Source: Burkholderia sp. IMCC1007
GTDB lineage: Bacteria; Pseudomonadota; Gammaproteobacteria; Burkholderiales; Burkholderiaceae
Assembly: GCF_027257875.1 (NCBI RefSeq)
Contig: NZ_JAPVQY010000051.1
Span: 1-56,496 of the forward strand
Length of the DNA stretch: 56,496 nt
Direction: 5' to 3'
Below are positions 25,064-33,491 of the stretch, one piece after another (within the stretch, counting starts at the first letter, position 1; every line of letters begins with the position of its first letter). The notes under the pieces are model-generated. The model had not been told where the DNA came from. It was given only the letters and a program-made list of their open reading frames with translations, and did not search any database. The translations under genes were made by a program, and so were the position numbers.

Positions 25064-25702
25064 ATGAATACGACGACGCTTCTGCTCTACGTCATTGCCG
25101 TCTCCGCCGTGACGGTCATGCCCGGCCCCACGATGCTGCTGGCGCTGAACAACGGCGCCACGCGCGGGATGCGCATCGCGGCGTACGGCATCGCCGGCGC
25201 CGCGCTGTCGGACCTGATCCTGATCGGCGCGGTCGGATGCGGACTCGGCGCGATCATGCAGGCCTCGGAGCATCTGTTCGCGCTACTGAAATGGGCGGGC
25301 GCCGCGTACCTGCTGTACCTCGCGTGGACGCTGTGGCGCGCGCCCGCGATCGCGCCGTCGGACCAGGCCGCGCACGCGGCGGACGGCGCGCGGGATGGCC
25401 TGTCCGCGTTCAGGCGATCGTTGCTCGTCGCGCTGTCGAATCCGAAGGGGCTGCTGTTCTTCTCGGCATTCCTGCCTCAATTCATCGAGTCCGGTGCGAA
25501 CGTGGCAATCCAGTACGCGACGCTTGCCATCGTCACGGCCGTGATCGACATGCTGCTGATGGCCGTCTACGCGACGAGCGGCTATCACGTGATGAAGGCG
25601 ATGTCCGGACGAGCGCTGACATGGCTCAACCGCGGCTGCGCCGGCATGCTGGCCGGACTGGCGGTCGCGCTCAGCTTCTATCGCCGAGGCAGCGCGACTT
25701 GA
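25064..25702 (+). CDS. LysE/RhtB-family amino-acid exporter
   Basis: A 212-residue membrane protein with six hydrophobic segments. It shows the LysE/RhtB pattern: AVTVMPGPTMLLALNNGATRG early, LKWAGAAYLLYLAWTLWR in the middle, and FRRSLLVALSNPKGLLFFSAFLPQFI after the central loop. The family exports basic or neutral amino acids or related compounds; the substrate cannot be told from sequence. It converges on tauC with only 16 bp between stops. Confidence 0.9.
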   Translation: MNTTTLLLYVIAVSAVTVMPGPTMLLALNNGATRGMRIAAYGIAGAALSDLILIGAVGCGLGAIMQASEHLFALLKWAGAAYLLYLAWTLWRAPAIAPSDQAAHAADGARDGLSAFRRSLLVALSNPKGLLFFSAFLPQFIESGANVAIQYATLAIVTAVIDMLLMAVYATSGYHVMKAMSGRALTWLNRGCAGMLAGLAVALSFYRRGSAT

Positions 25703-25718
25703 TGCGCTGACCCACGGC

Positions 25719-26612
25719 TCACCCGCGCCCCTTCCACGGCACCACCCGCCGCTCGACCCACCGCATCGCGAGATCGAACAGCCACGCGATCGCGCCGATG
25801 AGCAGAATCCCCATCACGACGATGTCGGTACGCAGGAAGCTCGATGCATTGAGCACCATCTGCCCGAGCCCGGCCGTCGCGGCGACCATCTCGGCCGCGA
25901 CGAGCGTCGTCCAGCCGAAGCCGATCGCGATCCGCAGCCCCGTGAGGATTTCCGGCAGCGCGGCCGGCAGCACGACATGGCGCACGATCTGCGCGAAGCT
26001 GCCGCCGAGCGAATACGCGGCGTTGATCTGCTCGACGGTTGCCGCACGCACACCGGCGCGCGCGGCCATCGCGATCGGCGCAAAGCACGCGAGGAAGATC
26101 ACGACGAGCTTCGCCGTTTCGTCGATGCCGAACCAGATCACGACGAGCGGCAGATACGCGAGCGGCGGCAGCGGCCGATAGAACTCCAGCAACGGATCAA
26201 GCACGCCGCGGGCGATGCGGCTCACGCCCATCAGGATGCCGGCCGGCACGCCGATCGCGGTCGCGAGCGCGAACGCACCGAACACGCGCGCGGCGCTCCA
26301 CAGCAGATGCTCGGACAACGGCAGGCCGCCCTGGATGCGGCCGTGCCACGCATCGACGAACGCCGTCCACACCGCTTCCGGCGCAGGCAGGAACAGCGGC
26401 GGCAGCCACTGCAGATGCGTCGCGACCCACCACAGCACGGCCAGCGCCGCGACCGTCGCGGCGCTCAGCGCGGCCGTCTTCCCTTGCCCCGGCAACCGGT
26501 AGCGATGCGATGTGCGTGCGGGACGCGCGGCGCGAAGCCGTTGCGTCGCGCGTCGATCCTGCCCGAGCTCCGCGCCCGTTCGATCGGCCGCCCAAGAATC
26601 CTGCGTGCTCAT
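25719..26612 (-). CDS. tauC: Taurine-type ABC transporter permease TauC
   Basis: A 297-residue permease with about six transmembrane helices and the BPD_transp_1 EAA-loop region INAAYSLGGSFAQIVRHVVLPAALPEILTGLRIAIGFGW. The permease is preceded by about 50 residues of basic, poorly conserved N-terminus. The ATG at 26612 is the first Met in frame with a sensible product. It is the third gene of tauA-tauB-tauC. No tauD (taurine dioxygenase) follows, since a convergent exporter gene lies immediately after. Confidence 0.9.
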   Translation of the reverse strand: MSTQDSWAADRTGAELGQDRRATQRLRAARPARTSHRYRLPGQGKTAALSAATVAALAVLWWVATHLQWLPPLFLPAPEAVWTAFVDAWHGRIQGGLPLSEHLLWSAARVFGAFALATAIGVPAGILMGVSRIARGVLDPLLEFYRPLPPLAYLPLVVIWFGIDETAKLVVIFLACFAPIAMAARAGVRAATVEQINAAYSLGGSFAQIVRHVVLPAALPEILTGLRIAIGFGWTTLVAAEMVAATAGLGQMVLNASSFLRTDIVVMGILLIGAIAWLFDLAMRWVERRVVPWKGRG

Positions 26613-26683
26613 GTCGTCCTGCCTGTGCAAAGTACTGATCCGGCCGCGCCCGACGGACGCGCCCTGCCGCGCGAACTCGCGCA

Positions 26684-27481
26684 TCATGCGGGCTCCGCCA
26701 CCGCCTCGTCGCGATGCAGATACGCGATCAGCCGCTCGCGCCACGCGATGAAATCGGGCGACGACTTCACCGCGCGCGCATCGCGCGATTCGACGTAGCG
26801 GCGCGCGAACGGCAGTTCGAAGGTTTCGGCGACGCGACCGGGGCCCGGCGTCATCACGACGAGACGCGTCGCGAGGAACAACGCCTCCTCGACGTCGTGC
26901 GTGATGAAGAACACCGTCTTGCCGGTACGCGCCCACACGTCGAGCACGAGCGCCTGCATCGTGCCGCGCGTCATCGCGTCGAGCGCGCCCATCGGCTCAT
27001 CCATCAGCAGCACGCGCGGGTCGCTCGCGAGCGCGCGCGCGATGCCGACGCGCTGCTGCATCCCGCCCGACAGCTCGTACACGCGCGCATGCGCATGGCG
27101 CTCGAGACCGACGAGCGCAAGCATTTCCGTTGCCCGCGCTTCGCGCTCGGCCTTCGACACGCGCGCGAAGCGCAGCCCGAGCGCGACGTTGTCGAGCACG
27201 TCGAGCCACGGCAGCAGCGCGTATTTCTGGAACACGACGCCGCGATCGGCGCCGGGGCCCGCGACCGGCACGCCGTCGACGCACACGTCGCCGGTCGTCG
27301 GCGCGACGAAGCCGGCCATGCAATTCAGCAGCGTCGTCTTCCCGCACCCGGACGCGCCAAGCGCGACGACGAATTCACCGGACTCGATGCGCAGGTCGAC
27401 GCGCGCGAGCGCCTGCGTCGTCGGCCTGCCGCGCTCGCCCGGATACGCAACCGATACCTGACGGACTTCCAGCGTGCTCAT
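26684..27481 (-). CDS. tauB: Taurine-type ABC transporter ATP-binding protein TauB
   Basis: A 265-residue nucleotide-binding subunit. Walker A is GASGCGKTT, the ABC signature LSGGMQQRVGIARALA, Walker B VLLMDEP and the H-loop ITHDVEEA. It starts MSTLEVRQVSVAYPG. It energises uptake by TauC for substrate delivered by TauA. The gap to tauC is 71 bp. Confidence 0.93.
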   Translation of the reverse strand: MSTLEVRQVSVAYPGERGRPTTQALARVDLRIESGEFVVALGASGCGKTTLLNCMAGFVAPTTGDVCVDGVPVAGPGADRGVVFQKYALLPWLDVLDNVALGLRFARVSKAEREARATEMLALVGLERHAHARVYELSGGMQQRVGIARALASDPRVLLMDEPMGALDAMTRGTMQALVLDVWARTGKTVFFITHDVEEALFLATRLVVMTPGPGRVAETFELPFARRYVESRDARAVKSSPDFIAWRERLIAYLHRDEAVAEPA

Positions 27482-27521
27482 GATCGAAGGGCTCCGCGAC
27501 GAGTGGGCTGAACGGCCGCGC

Positions 27522-28538
27522 TCAGCGCGCGGCCTTCTGCACGAACTGCGGATCGACGCCGGCCGAATAATCGGACAGCACCGTCTGGATCGTGCCTTGC
27601 GATTTGAGGAACGTGGCCGTGGCCGCGAGCGACTTCGCGGCGCCCGATTGCGCGCCGCCGCCGAGCCACGTCGGCGACGCCTGCTCGGCCGCCGTCGGGA
27701 ATGCGTAGAGCGCGAGGCTCGCCGGCACGTCCTGCGCGTTCGCGCCCGATACCTTCGCGACCGCCGCGACCTGCGGCGAGCCGACCTTCCACGCCGCCGT
27801 GTGCGCACGGTAATCGGCATCGGCCGATGCGAGCACCTTCACGAAACGCGTGACGAACTCGGGGTTCTCGCGCGCGAACTTGCGGCTCACGACGAAGCCG
27901 TCGAAGGTCGCCTTGCCACTTTCCTTCGCAACCTGGCCGGACGTCGTCAGCACGGTGCCCGACTGCTTGACCTTCGCGAGCACCGGATCCCAGATGTAGG
28001 TCGCGTCGATGTCGCCGCGCGTCCATGCGGCCGCGACTTCGGGCGGACGCAGATTGACGATCTTCACGTCGTTCGGATTGACGCCCGCGGCCTGCAGCGC
28101 GACGAGCGTATGGAAGTGCGACGTCGACACGAACGGCACGCCGATCTTCTTGCCCTTCAGCGCGGCGACGCTGGTCACGCCCGAGCCGTTGCGCGCGACG
28201 AGCGCCTCGGCGTCGTTGATGTTGTCGAGCACCCAGAACAGCGAGATGTCGAGCCCCTGCGACAGGCCGGCCGCGATCGGGCTCGACCCGGCTTCGCCGA
28301 GCTGCACGGAGCCCGACGCGAGCGCGCGGATCACGTCGGCGCCGCTGTCGAGCTTGCGGAACGTGACCTTGTAGCCGGTCGCCTTTTCGACTTCACCGCT
28401 CGCCTGCGCGTAGCGCCACGGCACGACCATGTCCTGGTACGCGATCACGACTTCGCGCGATTCGGCGTGCGCCGCGCCGAGCGCGGCAAAGGCGGTCAGC
28501 GCGACGACGGCGCGGCGGATGAAGCTGGAACGGGACAT
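27522..28538 (-). CDS. tauA: Taurine ABC transporter substrate-binding protein TauA
   Basis: A 338-residue periplasmic binding protein. The signal peptide is RRAVVALTAFAALGAAHA, followed by SREVVIAYQDMVVPWRYAQAS. The segments GSSPIAAGLSQGLDISLFWVLDNINDAEALVA, LKGKKIGVPFVSTSHFH and NLRPPEVAAAWTRGDIDATYIW match TauA-type proteins rather than SsuA. It captures taurine or a related organosulfonate under sulfur limitation. Because tauD is absent here, use of the sulfonate must depend on a distant gene. Confidence 0.92.
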   Translation of the reverse strand: MSRSSFIRRAVVALTAFAALGAAHAESREVVIAYQDMVVPWRYAQASGEVEKATGYKVTFRKLDSGADVIRALASGSVQLGEAGSSPIAAGLSQGLDISLFWVLDNINDAEALVARNGSGVTSVAALKGKKIGVPFVSTSHFHTLVALQAAGVNPNDVKIVNLRPPEVAAAWTRGDIDATYIWDPVLAKVKQSGTVLTTSGQVAKESGKATFDGFVVSRKFARENPEFVTRFVKVLASADADYRAHTAAWKVGSPQVAAVAKVSGANAQDVPASLALYAFPTAAEQASPTWLGGGAQSGAAKSLAATATFLKSQGTIQTVLSDYSAGVDPQFVQKAAR

Positions 28539-28921
28539 GCGGCTCTCCTTCGGATGCGGGCATTGCTGCGGGAGAGCCGACTTTACGAGCTTTGCGCGCG
28601 GCGGGAGCGAACTTATCCTGCGAAGCTATCGATGCCGTTTCAGCTTTGCTTTTCACGCTGAAATGGATCGGTCGTCCGGTCCGGCGGCGATTGTCGTGCG
28701 GGGGCGGGCCGTTGCCGCGCGCGCCCGCCGCTCGTTCGTCGATACAAAATCGTAGCAAACTTGCGAGACGCTGCAAGCTCCGCACATCGGCGGTGAAAAA
28801 TCGATAAAAATGTGTGATTCCTCAAAACTTTTTGGACTACCTAGTTTTTCGTACCTGTCTGATTGCTGCGCCGCATGCCACAGTGATAATTCTTCGTCTG
28901 TTGCGAAAACAGGTGACGAAC
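28539..28921. other. Intergenic region between tauA and T6SS island 2
   Basis: 383 bp with no gene. The tauA half is GC-rich and should hold the tau promoter; I found no clear CysB/Cbl site by eye. From about 28740 the DNA turns AT-richer, marking the left edge of the accessory island. AGGTGA about 5 bases before 28922 is the ribosome binding site of the PAAR gene. Confidence 0.5.
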
Positions 28922-29473
28922 ATGAAACGGTACTTGCTTAAGGTAGGCGACAAGTCAACTACGGGTGGCATCGTCATCGAGGGGGTAGACAGTTGCACAC
29001 ATCACGGCACAGCCCTGACTTTTGTTGGCGCTCAGGTCGTTTGTAACGCGTGCCAGTCTACGGGTGTTATCGCTGCTCAAGGTCCTCGTTGGCCCGATCA
29101 TTTGATGGGCAAAGAACAGGCTCTTGATGGCGACTTGTGTCTTTGCAAATGCCACCCTCCTCCTGTAATGATCGCCTCCCAAACCGATAGCTTTCATAGC
29201 TTCGAGTTTCATAACCTCGCCGAGATGGGATATGGATCTTCAGGGCAATCTCTGACGGAAGAGTATCGAGGCAACTGCGATGAGCGCGTCCGCGTACTCG
29301 ACGCCAATAATCAACCTGTTTGCAGTTCGCCCTATCACATTCGCACGTCAACAGGCGCGGTCTACAAGGGCCTGACGGATTCCCAAGGTTACTGTCCTCG
29401 TGTCTACACGAAGGATGTGTCGAAACTGGACATTGCAGTAGGTCTGCGAGCTCTGGAGCGGTGGGAACGATGA
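28922..29473 (+). CDS. PAAR-domain T6SS spike-tip/adaptor protein
   Basis: A 183-residue protein starting MKRYLLKVGDKSTTGG. The N-terminal PAAR-like region has CNACQSTG and GDLCLCKCHPPP, cysteine pairs suited to binding zinc at a VgrG tip. The C-terminal part (about 125-175: YHIRTSTGAVYKGLTDSQGYCPRV) is a small beta domain with the G-x-T-D-x-x-G pattern common in T6SS adaptors. A diverged relative lies at 49945-50499 with the same two-part layout. It overlaps the next gene by an ATGA junction, so PAAR and effector candidate are translated together. GC content is lower than that of the flanking genes, which points to acquisition by transfer. Confidence 0.85.
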   Translation: MKRYLLKVGDKSTTGGIVIEGVDSCTHHGTALTFVGAQVVCNACQSTGVIAAQGPRWPDHLMGKEQALDGDLCLCKCHPPPVMIASQTDSFHSFEFHNLAEMGYGSSGQSLTEEYRGNCDERVRVLDANNQPVCSSPYHIRTSTGAVYKGLTDSQGYCPRVYTKDVSKLDIAVGLRALERWER

Positions 29474-30384
29474 GCAACTTCACCTATCGAACAACGACAA
29501 ACACTACCGCTGACTCCAAGTATGATGTCCTCGGGCATCACATGCCTGCTCGCATTTTCTTCTTTGTTACAGTCGAGGAAGTCGGCAAGGATGGCATGCT
29601 GGTCCGTCGCACGTACAGCACGATCAGCGATCCATATCTCAAACAACTTGAACTCTCACCCCTTGGTGAGATGCGCGAGGTCTATCCAGAAAAATATGGT
29701 CTGTGGAGCAAGGGTGGTCCCCAGGCCCCAGGAAGTGTTGTTGAGCACGTGCTGGAATACGAGAAGCTGACTTCTTATGCCTCTACCAGCAACATCTATC
29801 CTCAAGGCACGGAAAGAATGACAGGCAAGGCAGTGTATGTCGACATCGCCAAAGCCAAGCGAGCAGGTGCGAAGCTCGTCACAACCGATGAGATTGTTCA
29901 GGCCATCGATGAGTATGCTGCCACGGCGCGTTCAAAAGACAGACGGTGGGCGGAACATATCAAGCAAAAAGTCTTAGTCATGGACAAGGAGGTTCTGGTT
30001 CAGCCGCGGCCAATGGTGCCCGGTGAAGGCGTGTTCTCGCAGCGTGGTTTGGCTATCAGCCTCGGCATCGTCAAATTTGCTCGGGTTGTGCGGGTTGTCG
30101 GCCTCGCTTTTACCGGCTATGACCTCTCGGTTGCGTCCAATGAATCCATTCGTCTAAAGTCCATTCGTCCTCTGGAAAAGGAAGTCCTTCGCCAGGCTGG
30201 GGGATGGGCAGGTAGTTGGGCCGGCGCCGTTGCTGGAGCCAGGGTAGGGGCTACAGCGGGTGCGATGGTTGGTATTGAACTTGGGCCTGGTGCCGTAATA
30301 ACCGGCGCCATCGGTGGCATTCTCTTTGGCGCTATCGACTATTTCGGCGGCTCGATGATTGCCGACCAGATCCCAGATAAATGA
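29470..30384 (+). CDS. Putative T6SS effector with C-terminal glycine-zipper membrane region
   Basis: A 304-residue protein starting MSNFTYRTTTNTTADSKY. Residues 1-235 are soluble and unlike any family I recognise. Residues about 240-300 are a glycine/alanine zipper (GGWAGSWAGAVAGARVGA, TAGAMVGIELGPGAVI, TGAIGGILFGAIDYFGG), a design known from pore-forming and membrane-inserting secreted toxins. Position between a PAAR gene and a cytosolic-looking small gene is the standard effector slot. I infer a membrane-targeting effector; the mechanism is not established. No signal peptide. Confidence 0.6.
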   Translation: MSNFTYRTTTNTTADSKYDVLGHHMPARIFFFVTVEEVGKDGMLVRRTYSTISDPYLKQLELSPLGEMREVYPEKYGLWSKGGPQAPGSVVEHVLEYEKLTSYASTSNIYPQGTERMTGKAVYVDIAKAKRAGAKLVTTDEIVQAIDEYAATARSKDRRWAEHIKQKVLVMDKEVLVQPRPMVPGEGVFSQRGLAISLGIVKFARVVRVVGLAFTGYDLSVASNESIRLKSIRPLEKEVLRQAGGWAGSWAGAVAGARVGATAGAMVGIELGPGAVITGAIGGILFGAIDYFGGSMIADQIPDK

Positions 30385-30397
30385 TGAGGGAGGAGAT

Positions 30398-31066
30398 GTG
30401 TCTTTCTTCAAGCGCAAGGTTGAAGAGTTGCAAACGAAGCGTGCGGAGCGGGAAGGTCTGAAGAGTCTGGAAGATGCCTTTGGAAAGTCGCTCGGTGAAT
30501 TGCAAACTATTTTCGGCTCCGGTGCGCTCGATCTAGAACAACAGCAACTTCCGGCCTATCCCAAGCCGATATATCAAGGCGATGCAGGTATCCATGCCTT
30601 TGGGCTGGTTCATTATGTTCAGCCTGGTCAGTTTCCAGCTTTGCTCAGTCTCGTGCGGCAAGGCAGGAACGAGGTCGCGTATTTTCACTTCATCCGCGAA
30701 GTCGACGGGCAGTCGCTGAGTACCATCATCTCCCCCACATGGAGGTTTGCAGAACGAGTCGTGCGCTTGCTCTCCAACGATGTTGAACTGATTGCGAAGC
30801 TCTCTGAGCAGGGTTTCCACCCAACCCCGCCGTGGATCACGTTGTATGAGTTTGGACCGGTTCTGCATATCAGTCAGGGCGATCCTCACTACTGGCTGAA
30901 CTATGTATGGGACTCGTTCTGGGATAGCCTGAGCCTTGAGGAACAAACGAGCTTTCTGGAAGAAGGCAGGAAAGAGACTGGCGCCTATATTTCGGCCGAG
31001 GATTGGGAACTGTGGGTCGAGAGTATCAGAATGCGCGATGCGCGGTTTCGCAAGCTTGAAGACTAA
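30398..31066 (+). CDS. Hypothetical protein, candidate immunity protein
   Basis: A 222-residue soluble protein from a GTG start (MSFFKRKVEELQTKRAEREG). The start was chosen because AGGGAGGAG lies directly upstream; the longer frame begins inside the effector gene. Charged, no signal peptide and no transmembrane segment. It lies 13 bp after the effector candidate and ends the island, the usual place of an immunity gene. A cytosolic immunity protein for a membrane-inserting toxin would be odd, so it could instead be a chaperone. No family was recognised. Confidence 0.55.
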   Translation: MSFFKRKVEELQTKRAEREGLKSLEDAFGKSLGELQTIFGSGALDLEQQQLPAYPKPIYQGDAGIHAFGLVHYVQPGQFPALLSLVRQGRNEVAYFHFIREVDGQSLSTIISPTWRFAERVVRLLSNDVELIAKLSEQGFHPTPPWITLYEFGPVLHISQGDPHYWLNYVWDSFWDSLSLEEQTSFLEEGRKETGAYISAEDWELWVESIRMRDARFRKLED

Positions 31067-31198
31067 AAGCCCGTTTCCGATAATGGCATGACGGAAGATC
31101 GACCGAATGCTGGCTGCTGCTGGGAGCGCTGACGAAATTGCGCTGCGCTAGAAGGCGATGCTTCGCTTCGTCAGGATAGCGAGACAAAGAAATGCATA

Positions 31199-31226
31199 AA
31201 AAAACCCGCAAAGCGGGTCTTTTTAT
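31199..31226. terminator. Bidirectional Rho-independent terminator
   Basis: CCCGC (31205-31209), AAA, GCGGG (31213-31217), with AAAAAAA before and TCTTTTTAT after. It can stop transcription of island 2 on the plus strand and of lipA on the minus strand. Confidence 0.88.
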
Positions 31227-31247
31227 GCGTGGAGCGTCAGCGAGCGC

Positions 31248-32240
31248 TCAGACCACCCCAGCCCCATGCGCCTGCAGATCGGCGTGATAGCTCGACCGCA
31301 CCATCGCGCCGACGGCCGCGTGCGTGAAGCCCATCTTGTACGCCTCTTCCTCGTACATCTTGAACGTGTCCGGATGCACGTACGCACGCACGGGCAAGTG
31401 GTGCTCGGACGGCTGCAGGTACTGGCCGATCGTCAGCATGTCGACGTCGTGCGCGCGCAGGTCGCGCATCACCTGCAGGATTTCCTCTTCGGTCTCGCCG
31501 AGGCCGACCATCAGCCCCGACTTCGTCGCGACGTCCGGATGCAGCGCCTTGAAGTCCTTCAGGAGCTTCAGCGAATGCGCGTAGTCCGAACCCGGGCGCG
31601 CTTCCTTGTACAGGCGCGGCACCGTTTCGAGGTTGTGGTTCATCACGTCGGGCGGCGCGGCATTGAGGATCGAGATCGCGCGGTCGAGACGGCCACGGAA
31701 GTCCGGCGTCAGGATCTCGATGCGCGTGTCCGGCGATTGCGCACGCGTTTCGCGAATGCACTCGACGAAGTGGGCGGCGCCACCATCACGCAGGTCGTCG
31801 CGGTCGACGCTCGTGATCACCACGTACTTGAGCTTCAGCGCGGCGATCGTGCGCGCGAGGTTCTTCGGTTCGTCGGCGTCGAGCGGATCGGGACGGCCAT
31901 GGCCGACGTCGCAGAACGGGCAGCGGCGCGTGCACTTGTCGCCCATGATCATGAACGTCGCGGTGCCCTTGCCGAAGCATTCGCCGATGTTCGGGCAGCT
32001 CGCTTCCTCGCACACGGTGTGCAGGTTGTGCTCGCGCAGGATCGTCTTGATCTCGTTGAAGCGCGAGCTGCCGGTGGCCGCCTTCACGCGGATCCACTCG
32101 GGCTTCTTCAGCTTCTCGATCGGAATGACCTTGATCGGGATGCGCGCCGTCTTCGCCTGCGCCTTCTGCTTGGCGGTCGGATCGTAGGCCGGGGTCGCGG
32201 CCGAATCGGCCGGTGCGGGGGAAGCGGTAACGTCAGTCAT
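31248..32240 (-). CDS. lipA: Lipoyl synthase LipA
   Basis: A 330-residue radical-SAM enzyme. Both iron-sulfur sites are visible: the auxiliary cluster cysteines in HTVCEEASCPNIGEC and the radical-SAM motif CTRRCPFC. Further family parts are LKYVVITSVDRDDL and MLTIGQYLQPS. It inserts two sulfurs into the octanoyl chain made by LipB. The N-terminal 45 residues are an Ala/Lys-rich extension. The start at 32240 overlaps the end of lipB by 8 bp, so the two are coupled. Confidence 0.97.
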   Translation of the reverse strand: MTDVTASPAPADSAATPAYDPTAKQKAQAKTARIPIKVIPIEKLKKPEWIRVKAATGSSRFNEIKTILREHNLHTVCEEASCPNIGECFGKGTATFMIMGDKCTRRCPFCDVGHGRPDPLDADEPKNLARTIAALKLKYVVITSVDRDDLRDGGAAHFVECIRETRAQSPDTRIEILTPDFRGRLDRAISILNAAPPDVMNHNLETVPRLYKEARPGSDYAHSLKLLKDFKALHPDVATKSGLMVGLGETEEEILQVMRDLRAHDVDMLTIGQYLQPSEHHLPVRAYVHPDTFKMYEEEAYKMGFTHAAVGAMVRSSYHADLQAHGAGVV

Positions 32241-32979
32241 TCGAATGTTCCAGTGCCTGCGGCTTGTCGGCGGCCGCGGATACGCCATCGAGGTTGGCAA
32301 TCAGACGACCCACCAGCGTGTGGGCGACGTCGCTCCAGTCGGCGGCAACCTCGAGGCTCGCCATGTCGACGGTTTCCAGTCCGGCATAGCCGCACGGGTT
32401 GATCGCGAGAAACGGGCGCAGATCCATCTTCACGTTCAGGCTCAGCCCGTGATAACTGCAGCCGTTACGGATCTTCAGGCCGAGGGCCGCGATCTTCGCG
32501 CCCTCGTGCACGCCGGATGCCACGTAGATTCCCGGCGCGCCCGCCTTGCGGACCGAAGCGAGATTATACGCCGCGAGGGTTTCGATCACGGCCTCCTCGA
32601 TCTTCGTCACGAGGGTGCGCACCATCAGCTTGCGGCGGCGCAGGTCCAGCAGCAGGTAGACGACGATCTGGCCGGGGCCGTGGTAGGTGATTTGTCCGCC
32701 GCGGTCGACCTTCACGAGCGGCACGCCGCTGTCGGCCACCAGCAGATGGGCCGGGTCGCCGGCCTGGCCGAGCGTATAGACGGGCGGATGCTCGACGACC
32801 CAGATTTCGTCGCCGGTGTCGGCCGTGCGCGTGTCGGTGAACGCGCGCATCGCGTCGAAGCTCGTCTCGTAGGCCTCGAGGCCCCGCCAGCGCACGGTGA
32901 CCGGCTGGGCCGGGAGCCCGGCAGGCGATTCTGAAACAGCAACAGGCGTGGACACGATGGAAACCGGCGAGACGGACAT
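32233..32979 (-). CDS. lipB: Octanoyl transferase LipB
   Basis: A 248-residue protein. Family motifs: EHPPVYTLGQAGDPAHLL, GGQITYHGPGQIVVYLLLDLRR, GAKIAALGLKIRNGCSYHGLSLNV with the catalytic Lys, and NPCGYAG with the catalytic Cys. It moves octanoate from acyl carrier protein to lipoyl domains. The N-terminal 20 residues (MSVSPVSIVSTPVAVSES) are low-complexity. It overlaps lipA by 8 bp. Confidence 0.96.
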   Translation of the reverse strand: MSVSPVSIVSTPVAVSESPAGLPAQPVTVRWRGLEAYETSFDAMRAFTDTRTADTGDEIWVVEHPPVYTLGQAGDPAHLLVADSGVPLVKVDRGGQITYHGPGQIVVYLLLDLRRRKLMVRTLVTKIEEAVIETLAAYNLASVRKAGAPGIYVASGVHEGAKIAALGLKIRNGCSYHGLSLNVKMDLRPFLAINPCGYAGLETVDMASLEVAADWSDVAHTLVGRLIANLDGVSAAADKPQALEHSND

Positions 32980-33062
32980 GGGCGGTAGTTTACCGAAAAC
33001 CCATGCGTCTCGCCGGCCTTGGAAGGGGACGGATCGCACGCATCCGTCGGACGAAAGGGCCG

Positions 33063-33389
33063 TCAGACGGTGCGCCAGCCGTCGTGAAGCAGTGCGCTGA
33101 CGCGCTGGCGCAGCCGTGCGAGCACGCCGAGCGCGACTTCCGCGGGCGGCCGCGACACCGAGAACGCAACATGCGCGCCATCCGGGCTGTCCGCGCTGAG
33201 CCACAGCCGCTCGCCGCGGCGCAGCTTGAGCGTCTCGCCGTCGACGAGGAAGTAGTCTTCGACGTCGTTGCTGCGCGTCGCCCAGACCGGCCCGCAATGC
33301 ACCGTCAGGCGCGTGCTTCGTTGCACCCGCATCGGCACGGTTTCCCCCGCAGGGATTTCGAACGTGATGCTAGAGGAAATTTCTTGCAT
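33063..33389 (-). CDS. DUF2917 family protein
   Basis: A 108-residue protein starting MQEISSSITFEIPAGETVPMRV. The pattern (TVHCGPVWATRSNDVEDYFLVDGETLKLRRGERLWLSA) is that of the small beta-barrel DUF2917 family, common in Burkholderia and of unknown function. The ATG at 33389 is preferred because GGCGGAG lies 8 bases upstream. It is divergent from the LysR gene; the 100-bp gap should hold both promoters. Confidence 0.8.
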   Translation of the reverse strand: MQEISSSITFEIPAGETVPMRVQRSTRLTVHCGPVWATRSNDVEDYFLVDGETLKLRRGERLWLSADSPDGAHVAFSVSRPPAEVALGVLARLRQRVSALLHDGWRTV

Positions 33390-33491
33390 GATCGACTCCG
33401 CCAAGAAGTGCTTCGATGGCTACAATCGTAGTCACTTAAAGGCGCCCGACCAAACGACCAATTTTCACGTCGATGTGAGGAAAATTAGCAA

